NCBI RefSeq assembly: GCF_012489685.1
Contig: NC_080043.1
Span: 59,170,289 to 59,234,288, forward strand
Length of the DNA stretch: 64,000 nucleotides
Reading direction: 5' to 3'
From: Lotus japonicus
Lineage: Eukaryota > Streptophyta > Magnoliopsida > Fabales > Fabaceae
Made by a program: the position numbers and the translations under genes. Shown here in pieces: positions 55,844 to 64,000 of the stretch; positions within the stretch are counted from its first letter, which is position 1, and the number at the start of each line of letters is the position of its first letter. The notes beneath the pieces were generated by a model. It searched no databases. It had not been told where the DNA came from and worked only from the letters and a program-made list of their open reading frames with translations.

Positions 55844-58497
55844 TATGGTCCTATTCTATGACAATTGACAAATGTATAAGCAAAGAGACACCATTTGACC
55901 CTTGAAAATATGAGCATCTCTCCCAAACAAAATACACACTAAAGAATCACATAATTGCTCATTTATGAAATCATTGACAAATCTAATCTCTACATGAAAG
56001 GAACTTGAAAAGATATATGATAAAAGTAGAGCTTTCATTTGGGCACATAAGGCTTTTCTTGTGTGGGGTTTTTTACCCTAACCCATGTGGGTTAGGGTTG
56101 GGCTAGGGTTTGTGGGCCAAATTGACAACTCTACTTCCAAGCTGATTTTGGGGTTTTAGGTCGATTTTTGAGGTTGGGAAATTTTTGGGGATTTATGACC
56201 GATTTTTTGGTTTAAAGCTGATCTTAGGTTTCATGGCGTATCGACGTCGAGTCAGGCTGGTCGTTCTACGTCGACATCTTGTTGGGTAGGTCGGCGCTGA
56301 TTCAAATTGAAATTAGGGTTTAGGAGCAAAATGTTGGAATTACTTTTTATTTTATTTTAAAATTATAGTAGAAAAAATAAAAAATTAAAGAAGAAATACT
56401 TTTTGGTCAATTATTTTTTATCAATATTTTGGTCAACTATCAAAATAATAGATGTGGGCTGACCCTGAGACTGACCATACTAGCCCACATCATTAGTGGG
56501 CCTAAATGGCTTAGGCTTAATGACCCACCCTTAATAGTGGGACTTAATGGGTTAGGACCAAGATAAGTGACTTGAGGCTGGCCCTACGATTTGGGGCCAA
56601 ATTCACAGCTAAATGGTCCATAATACTTTTATTATGCACAAAACTCGTTACAAAACGGCTAGGCTTGTGACATGTTCTAAAACACGGTCAACAACATTCC
56701 TAGATAGCTATAAAGGATGATCCAATATCTACATCAATATTTACAATTCACAAAATTTCTATCAAAGTGAAATCCATCAAGTACACTGAAGCTTAATTCT
56801 ATGACCAACTTTTATAGATTGCACACAAATTAGAACAATAACTTTGAATTGGGAAATTAAACTCTTTATTCAGGCATTTCCTCTGTACAAGCAAAAAAAA
56901 ATTGTGGGTTAATTACAGGAGTGACATGTACCAGTAGGATAATTACACATGGATTTATTGCTAAATTAAATTGTGGACTTTTTAAAACTCCGAATCAACC
57001 CAATAAATTTATTTTAATTATAAACCAACCCCAAAACTTACGTTTGTTAGGAATTTAGTCCTTCTATCAGGTGAAAAAATATAAACATGTTAATTTTTTC
57101 AGACATTCTTTCACATCTGTTCATTACGACGATATCAGCTTCTTTGGGGCGACTTCTCCGCCGTCACCATCGTCAGCACGGCGGCGCTTCTCGGCGGCGA
57201 GGACGAATGAGTCTCCCACGGGTGCATTGGCGGTGGTGTTGTTGTTGATGAGATGGGAAGAGAAATTCTGAGCCACTTCCTCTCTCCACACTTGTGCCAA
57301 AAATCTGGGCTGTGACCGGATCTGGTATCATATCTGGGTTGGGAGAGGGTGAGGGACGAGATCGAGGGGAAACCGAAGGAGGCGGCGCTGCGCGGCTGGG
57401 CTCGTGACGGTGAGCGACGAGACCAGGACTGGTATCTCACAATGGTAACAACGGTGGACCCAGAAACCTCTCTCTCTCGATCTCGCCTCTTCTTTGGTTC
57501 AGAGGAGAGAATCGGGGTGGTGGCTGATGATACTCGCCAAAATTGTTTTGATTTGTTTCTCTGAATATCAGGAATAAATGGGCTTCGAACGAGGATGGGA
57601 TTGTTTTGATTTGTTTCTCTAATGTTATGATTCCGATTTGTTTCTTATCTTCTACAATGCCCAAACAATTACCATTATAACAATATTCGATTATGTTAAA
57701 AGGACATTACAACGAGGATTTAGTGACAATGTAGCATAGAAATTTAAGAATCGAGTGTTCCATGCTTTTATTTTGAATATATATAATTTGTGTTTTGTTT
57801 CCACAATCTGAAAAATATTTCCAGTTAAATGAGTCTTTTTTCTGAGTTAAGATGATGAAGATGATAGAGGTAGAAGATGAAGATCATAAGTTTTTTGGGT
57901 TTGATTTGTTTAGGTTGGGTTAGAGAAGATGATGTTCCTGAGTAATGGGTAGTGGTGTAGAAGAGGAAGTATGTGCAGCTCACATAAGTGTTATGGGTTT
58001 GATTTGTTTAGGTTTGTATTTTCTTTGACATTTGTGTATATGTATGGGTGGCACCCTAGCTTATCTAAAAAAATTGTGGTTAAAAACTTAATTTATGGAG
58101 GTAAATATTAAGAAGTAAACTAAAGGTGATAACGTAAATAGTGTAAAAAAGAATCTAGTCAGCTTTTACTTATCCATGACATATTAAATGGAAAAAGATT
58201 ATTGGTACACTTCACTCCTGTAGCCTACACTCATTTGAATTTGTGGGCATCCAAGTATGCACCCTTTATTCCTTACTTTAATGAAACATGAAAACGTCCT
58301 GCAAGGACAGAGATTAAAAAAAAAACCATTACAGAATGATGAGAAACTGAAACTTGCATAAAAGAGAGCTAAATAACAATCATAAGAGTAATATCATCTC
58401 ACAAGTCACATGAGGGAGGGGCATCTTCAACAGCAGTAGATGCAGAATGAATGAAATGAACTTGACCCCAAACCCGAGTAACAACAATTAACGATCC
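55844..58497. other. Intergenic DNA with repeat debris
   Basis: Blocks rich in GGGTTAGGG and GGGCCAAATT near 56080-56130 and 56440-56620 look like worn hAT-type ends. A GC-rich island at 57130-57500 has short open stretches on both strands but no recognised protein. A 20-bp direct repeat (TTGTTTTGATTTGTTTCTCT) is at 57542 and 57601. No supported gene. Confidence 0.5.
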
Positions 58498-59640
58498 TTA
58501 TACGGGCCTCCACAGCGGTGAGGGATGGCATTTGCAGTCACACTCAAATGCATACCTAGGCCAGAGCCAAATGGGAGAATTGGCGGAACTCTGACGAATT
58601 AACTCCCTAGCGATCTTCGCCTCATCAACCAAAAAGGTTCCTAATTCAGCTTGATAACCGTTTTCAAAGTCGCCAATGAAGTATATGCGGTTTCCTCGAA
58701 GCTGTGGACAATTGTTAGCCGAAAGAGATTCACAAAAAAAATCACTGACAAACAAGGCTTGATCTCCCAAGCTATCCACATTGACAAGCAGATGGGGTGA
58801 ATGATCACCATTAGTACTTCTTTCTTGTACCTTGAAAATGTCAAAGCCAATGGTCTTGTCAATAATGCTTACAGTGTCAGAGTATCTCTTGACAACCAAA
58901 ATATTTCCCTTAGACTCCACCAAATAAACATCGAATGTATCTGATAGACTCACAGTTGGGATGGTAGCACATATAGTATCATGGTGAATGAGTTCATCTT
59001 TGTCATTATCAAAACGGAATATGTCAACCTTGTTACCATCTTTGTTAATGGCATAAAGTTTGTCATTGTGAAATGCAATATTACCATATTTTTCATTGCT
59101 TATGTAGCCTTTCCATTCTTTGTCTCCAATGTTGCACCAAATTAGGTTTGAATCAAATGTGATACCTGCAACGGTGATGGGATTCAACATGGCACACGTC
59201 GACATCGTGAAAAATAAAGGTGTTGACACGCGAATACCAGGTTTTGAGCTCATAGCTGGAGGGAGATCAATACGAACTTTAGAAAAGAGGTTCAGAATAA
59301 ATATTTCATCTCCAGATTCAATGACTAACCATCCCTTGCAGGATCCGATAATTGAGGCATAATAATCCATAGGAGTGAATGGTTTCGGGATAAAGAAGGG
59401 TTTTCCAAGTATGACACTGAAAAGCCTATAATGTGAACTGTTGTCTTCATCAGCAAGGAGCCAAGGGATATCCGGAGTCCAAATGCTAGCCTTGTTGGTG
59501 GTAGAAGAATACCACTTTTTGCACACGGTGCTTACTTGAGCTTGATGTGGAATTGTCATTCTCTTCCAAATCTGCTCTAGGATCTCGGATAGCATCATAG
59601 ACCAGTCTGGTCTTGTGAGTTTCACCATATTCCCGTCCAT
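58498..59640 (-). CDS. F-box protein with DUF295 (KIB-type) domain
   Basis: A single 380-codon coding exon on the minus strand, ATG 59640 to TAA 58498-58500. Residues about 10-55 form an F-box-like motif (W-S-M-M-L-S-E-I-L-E-Q-I-W-K-R-M ... V-C-K-K-W). The remainder matches the DUF295 beta-propeller-like region common in plant F-box proteins, with G-S-C-K-G-W-L-V near 108-115 and I-Y-F-I near 327. Such proteins join an SCF ubiquitin ligase through SKP1 and choose the substrate; the target is unknown. A Cys/His-rich tail (C-D-C-K-C-H) ends the protein. An AG (TTTGCAG) directly before the ATG suggests a 5'-UTR intron. The frame is intact. Confidence 0.88.
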   Translation of the reverse strand: MDGNMVKLTRPDWSMMLSEILEQIWKRMTIPHQAQVSTVCKKWYSSTTNKASIWTPDIPWLLADEDNSSHYRLFSVILGKPFFIPKPFTPMDYYASIIGSCKGWLVIESGDEIFILNLFSKVRIDLPPAMSSKPGIRVSTPLFFTMSTCAMLNPITVAGITFDSNLIWCNIGDKEWKGYISNEKYGNIAFHNDKLYAINKDGNKVDIFRFDNDKDELIHHDTICATIPTVSLSDTFDVYLVESKGNILVVKRYSDTVSIIDKTIGFDIFKVQERSTNGDHSPHLLVNVDSLGDQALFVSDFFCESLSANNCPQLRGNRIYFIGDFENGYQAELGTFLVDEAKIARELIRQSSANSPIWLWPRYAFECDCKCHPSPLWRPV

Positions 59641-59641
59641 C

Positions 59642-60210
59642 CTGCAAATATAAGGCCATGAAAATCCATTAATTGTCTACATGTATGAATCTTAATAATA
59701 TTCATTGGCTAGAATTAATGTGAAATGGAATGAAAATCATTCAAATGGCGTTAAATTAAATCATATATGTATAATTCATTATATCATCAAATATAAAGAT
59801 ACATAGCTACAAAAATTAATCACTGAATTGAAAAGGACACACATTGATACTAGCTAGTAGAACAATACATTAAATCTAGCTAGCTAGCCTCGATCGTTGT
59901 CAATGAGAGTTGAAGGGATGTAAAATTTCAAGCTTTGAACTTTGTTTCACAAGGAATATAATCACCAATTAATCTCACTTGGAGAGGAATGGTGATTTCT
60001 AATTGCATGGAATGAGAGTATGAGACCAAAAATATACAATCTTCAGTTCTTGTTTCTTGTTTCATATAAGCAAAAAAGGTACAAAGTCTATAAAATAAAA
60101 CTCAAAACTAAAATCACTGTACGAGAAATGACTAAAAGAGAATTTATCCGATAAATTGTAGTAGTGGCGATTTCATACAAATAACAAGACTTGGATGAGA
60201 AAAGACAAAC
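59642..60210 (-). other. Possible 5'-UTR intron of the F-box gene
   Basis: Minus-strand donor AAG|GTTTGT at 60210 and acceptor TTTGCAG at 59642. The 5'-UTR exon would lie just right of 60210. Inferred from splice consensus only. Confidence 0.4.
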
Positions 60211-60774
60211 CTTCGTTGCTTAACAAAGATGAAGATGAACTCGTAGAGATAATTCTTAGTTTGTGAAAGAAAAGTAATCCTACAGGTGATATTTGTACTG
60301 GATGATATTTGACAATTTTTTTATAGCGGATGAGGCGCCTTTTGGATATATGCATCCAGTTCATGGTTCAAACGTTGCAACGATTGATTTGAAAATTTTA
60401 AATACACTACGCATTGTATTAAAATTATTTCATATTAATTGTTAATACTAAATTAAAATGTATACCAAAATCATATTTTATTTTATTTTTTTATAATTTA
60501 CTTTTTTTGATATTTGATTAATTTCTCTAAATTTATTTCATATTCAAATTCAGTTCCTTTAAAATAATTCTTACTATCTTTAGATAATCTTTCCGTTCTA
60601 CCATTTTATGCATAAAAAAACATCTTTAGATAATGTTAAATTCATTTGAAAAAGCATTAGCTACCACGTCAATTAGTTACTAGTGTTTTCTCGTGTGTAA
60701 TGAATGAGAAAATAATTTTCACAATATTAAAACATAAATTTATAATAAATTAGTGTTTTCTAATATGATTTAAA
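60211..60774. other. Intergenic DNA right of the F-box gene
   Basis: The first 100 bp may be the 5'-UTR exon and promoter of the F-box gene. The rest is AT-rich without features. Confidence 0.5.
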
Positions 60775-62145
60775 CTAGTGTTTTTTTTTACTCGCACGGG
60801 GAATATGTTTGTCGTATTTTATACGTGAATCAATACGTTGATTATTTAAAATATAATAAACAAAGATGAAATTGAAGAGTCTTAAATAGTAATCAAAGTG
60901 GACAAAAACATAAAGGCAATAGAACAAATCATAAATATAAGGCTTTGCCAACATATTAAACGACAAATTAAAATAGAAGAGTCTGAAACGCTATGCAAAG
61001 TGGTGAATAAGTCTTAAATTGAAACACTTGTTTGAAATTTGTGTGGTTGAATAACTAATAAACAAAGATGAAATAGAAGAGTCTGAATTGCGAAGCAAAC
61101 GACTGATTAACTAATAAAAAGATTGGTTAATAACGAAATCTCAAATTCTCCAAAACATATAAGGGGACGGTTTTACGGTGTCTAATAAACAATAGCTAAG
61201 TTAATCTACAGTGAACGTGATTATGCGCGTTCGTTTCCGCTCATATGTTCTCAAAAACTTATTGGTAGACAACATTGCGCGTTGAGGTCGAAACTACCCC
61301 TTGTTCATCCACAATGAACACCTTCAGCCCTTTTCTAGACTTCACCCTCAAGAGAACGACATACAGTTGTCCATGAGTAAACACATGCCTCGGAAGGTAC
61401 ATACCCACATGAGAAAGAGACTGACCATGACTCTTGTTTATAGTCATTGCGAAGCATAAAGTCACCGGGAATCGCCTTTGAGAGAATTTGAAGGGAAGAC
61501 CAGAGTCAGAAGGCGTTAAGGTTATCCTTGGAATGTACTCTGTTTTACCCAGCCTAATTCCTGATAAAACAGTTGCAACAATTATATACCGAGTAAGATG
61601 AGTGACTCTCAACCGAGTTTCATTACACAAACCAGCCGCTTGGTCTATGTTTCGAAGAAGCATGATCGGAACTCCAACTTTCAATCTCGATCAGTGGTTT
61701 GGAATTCCCAAGCACTGAACGTCGTTTAAAAACTCAGAGGTGAACCACTCCGCGTGAACCTTAGAATCTTCATCCGATCTACACGAGGTATCGTAGCTCA
61801 AGTACTCTCTCTCGACACCAGGAAGCTTTTACAGCATGTAGTTGTTGACTTGCTCGACACTCTCGAGGGTCGGGGCGAGAATCGTTCTTTCCTGGAAGTA
61901 CGAATCATTTTCCAAGTTCGCCACTAAGTCCGGATAAGCAAAATTAATCAATTCAAGAAGAGGATAAGGACCTTGTCCAATCAACAAATCTGACAGAATC
62001 TCAATTGTGGTGTGAGCCTCGTCGATGGTGTCAACCGTTTCGTCGCCCACCTTAAGAATTCACTCTGCAAACACTCTTATTTCTGCAACAGGCGCTGAGA
62101 ATGAGGCACTCTGTAATCTCATGTTTTTGAATAAAACGTGTAACG
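60775..62145 (-). pseudogene. Helitron remnant: C-terminal part of the PIF1-like helicase
   Basis: One minus-strand phase from about 62145 to 61259 encodes helicase pieces: N-M-R-L near 62130, V-N-N-Y-M-L near 61835, E-W-F-T-S-E-F-L near 61735, V-P-I-M-L-L-R-N-I-D near 61665, and T-I-N-K-S-H-G-Q-S-L near 61435 (helicase motif VI region). In-frame stops lie near 62062 (TGA for a usual Trp), 61829-61831 (TAA) and 61691-61693 (TGA). The Rep domain and the front of the helicase are missing. The minus strand reaches CTAG followed by T at 60775, with a nearby CCCCGTGCGAG, which may be a worn Helitron 3' end. Confidence 0.75.
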
Positions 62146-62205
62146 TTTAATATATAGATATTAAGGCTTAGTTTTCAAAATCAATAAAATACATAAATAA
62201 TTTTA

Positions 62206-62422
62206 GGGTTAATCCTCTAATTGGTCCCTGTGGTTGTGTGGCCGTCTGAAATTAGTCCCTCCCGTAAAATCTAAGTCCTCGTGTTTGAAAAAGTGTGTGT
62301 AGCAGGTCCTCGCCGGAGGGACTAATTTCCACACACTTTCCAAACACGAGGACTTAGATTTTACGGGAGGGACTAATTTCAGACGGTCACACAACCACAG
62401 GGACCAATTAGAGGATTAACCC
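62206..62422. mobile_element. 217-bp palindromic MITE, copy 2
   Basis: Same length and sequence as the copy at 55618-55834 with only a few substitutions (for example CTCGTG for CTCGCG). The exact 9-bp duplication ATAATTTTA flanks it (62197-62205 and 62423-62431). Confidence 0.92.
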
Positions 62423-62431
62423 ATAATTTTA

Positions 62432-64000
62432 CTAGTTTTAGTTAAGAAAATGTATAATTAATATGCATTTGATTTATTAAATTTTTACAATAGAAATATA
62501 AATTAGAAATTCAATATTATCGTGGATATGTTAGTAAAGTTATGAGAAATAAAGTAAAAAGTAAATAAAATTAAGGATCAAAAGAGAGAAGTATAAATAA
62601 CATAATGATTACAATTTAATTCAAGTTGGATAAATATTAAAGTTGAATTGAAAATAAAGATTTCGTTACAATAAAAACACGAATTGTCCGATTAAAGACC
62701 ATCGCTAATGTTGTAAAACGGTCAGTAATGAGAAATTAACGACGACCTTTCGACGGTTAACAATCTATCAGTAATATTTACCGAAGATTTTTGGGAAAAT
62801 GTCATTGTATTTACCTACAGAAAAGTTTCAACTCTCTTTGTAGCCTAAATGTATTAAGTTTCATAACTGATTAGCTTACACAATGCTTTCCATTGCCTGA
62901 TAATATTTTTCCCAAATTGAATCGATGATTAGAAATTTTCTAAGAGTGAAGACAAATTATTTTTATTTTTGATCAATAGACAAATTAGCTTTTCCACAAA
63001 AAGAGGTTTGGGCTTTCTGTATTTTCACAACCTTCAATAATGTTTTTTTTTTAAGAATGCTTGGTTGAAGTATAGTCAGAGTAATTTCCTCTGCTAGGGT
63101 TTCAGATTTGGTGTGCTGCTTCTCCTCCCTCCCTCCTCCACAGGGGTGGGATGGGGGGTTTCCTTGCCCCTAGAGCCTTTTCTTCTCCTTTTTGAGCTTT
63201 CTTCGCTCTCCATGGTGGGAGTTTTCCTCTCTTCGGTGTGAGAGTTTTCTATCCTCTAGGTAGGATTTTACTTTTATGTTCTTTCCTTCCCTCTCTCCAT
63301 GCCAATTTTTTCCTTTATCATCACATGCGACCACCAACCGCGGTAGCCCTTGCATCCCCTTCGTTCGCCACCACTGCTCTTTCAACATCCTCTATCACGT
63401 CCTCCTCCGCCACAAGCGCATTCGCCACATCTGCCGCTAGTTCGACCACTTCCTACCTCAACCATAATTCTCTACTACTAAGACCATCGTCTGTTGCCAC
63501 TGTTTCCACCAACACTGGTGGTTTTGCCATCGGATCCGCTGCATCTCCGCCAACACCAGCTGCTTCCATGTCACCGTCACTGCCACCGTTGCGGGCGCCA
63601 TCTATCTCCTTGTTTGTTTGTTTCTTTTCCTCTGTCAGTTTAGGATAGTTTGTAGAAGAACCTCTTCCTCATTTCTGTGTTCTAAATGACGGCGACCAAG
63701 ACTTCATTGTTGCCACCAAAGCTGCGATGACCTTCTTGGAAGATGCACAATATGTAGCCACGACAGAGTCGAATGGGTTGTAAAAGTTTGAAGCACGGTT
63801 TAATATTAAAAAAAATGCTTTTTGCTTAGAAGCTGGTTTGGTTGTATTTTGAATTACAGGAGTTTAGGGGTTTTAATGGCTTTGTGGGGTTTTTACTTCA
63901 TGTTTTTAGCTTGATGTATCCGATAGAGTGGGCATGCTTTGTACTTTATAATTGTCTTACCTAGCTGCATTGCGAGATATCATTCTTTGTGATCTTATTC
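62432..64000. other. Intergenic DNA to the window edge
   Basis: AT-rich to about 63080, then C/T-rich and Ser/Thr/Ala-coding low-complexity DNA (63120-63640). A 136-codon open stretch at 63238-63648 has no domain and is not called. Could be the 5' part of an unrecognised element or gene running out of the window. Confidence 0.45.

Noticed and set aside
57135..57564. Open frames on both strands in a GC-rich island
   Set aside because: Same reason; repetitive proline/serine codons and no domain.
63238..63648. 136-codon open frame rich in Ser/Thr/Ala
   Set aside because: Low complexity, no domain, opposite strand also open, no splice or promoter support.

Overview
This window reads as nuclear DNA of a flowering plant, most likely a papilionoid legume. 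The organism is an inference from the gene style, from an Ogre-type Ty3-gypsy element with its diagnostic intron, and from a SIRE/Maximus-type Ty1-copia element, all common in legumes. The DNA is AT-rich, genes have introns, and no bacterial features are present. Three host genes can be supported: a six-exon bHLH transcription factor of the bHLH122/bHLH130 (FBH) group at 33865-36374 (+), a conserved plant coiled-coil protein of unknown function at 50911-54635 (+, seven exons proposed), and an F-box/DUF295 protein at 58498-59640 (-). Most of the rest is transposable elements.

Layout. 1-2204 is the 3' end of an LTR, a primer-binding site and the gag-protease region of a Tat-like gypsy element. 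It is fused abruptly to the RT/RNase H end of a SIRE-like copia element (2205-25974) that carries an env-like ORF, an antisense reading frame with its own TATA box, repeated polypurine tracts and one LTR. A nearly complete Ogre element (5062-22153, 5-bp target duplication TTCAT) is inserted in the env-like ORF. It has ORF1 (DUF7745-like), gag, protease with G-patch, a 211-bp intron, and an intact RT/RNase H/RNase H/integrase frame. A minisatellite lies in its 3' UTR. A 745-bp hAT-type element sits in its 5' LTR at the predicted transcription start.

25975-32722 holds a non-autonomous Mutator-like element (26536-27978, 9-bp duplication) and a minus-strand RE-type copia element (28883-32722) with nearly identical 0.29-kb LTRs but a large gag/protease deletion. 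32723-40159 holds the bHLH gene and, 1 kb downstream, a second Mutator-like element (37410-38437). That element lies in one arm of a local tandem duplication, so the other arm shows the empty site. 40160-49200 is a minus-strand L1-type LINE whose 5' end is inverted, the structure expected of twin priming. It is interrupted by a 3861-bp solo LTR (41608-45468). A tRNA-like SINE lies at 49765-49913.

49914-64000 holds the coiled-coil gene (MITEs in its introns), a long hairpin, two copies of a 217-bp palindromic MITE with 9-bp duplications, the F-box gene and a decayed Helitron helicase. The insertions can be ordered: SIRE-like remnant, then Ogre, then hAT element; and LINE, then gypsy element later reduced to a solo LTR. 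The host genes show no functional link to one another. I found no entirely new system. The least explained items are the antisense frame in the SIRE-like element, the Ogre ORF1, and the coiled-coil gene.
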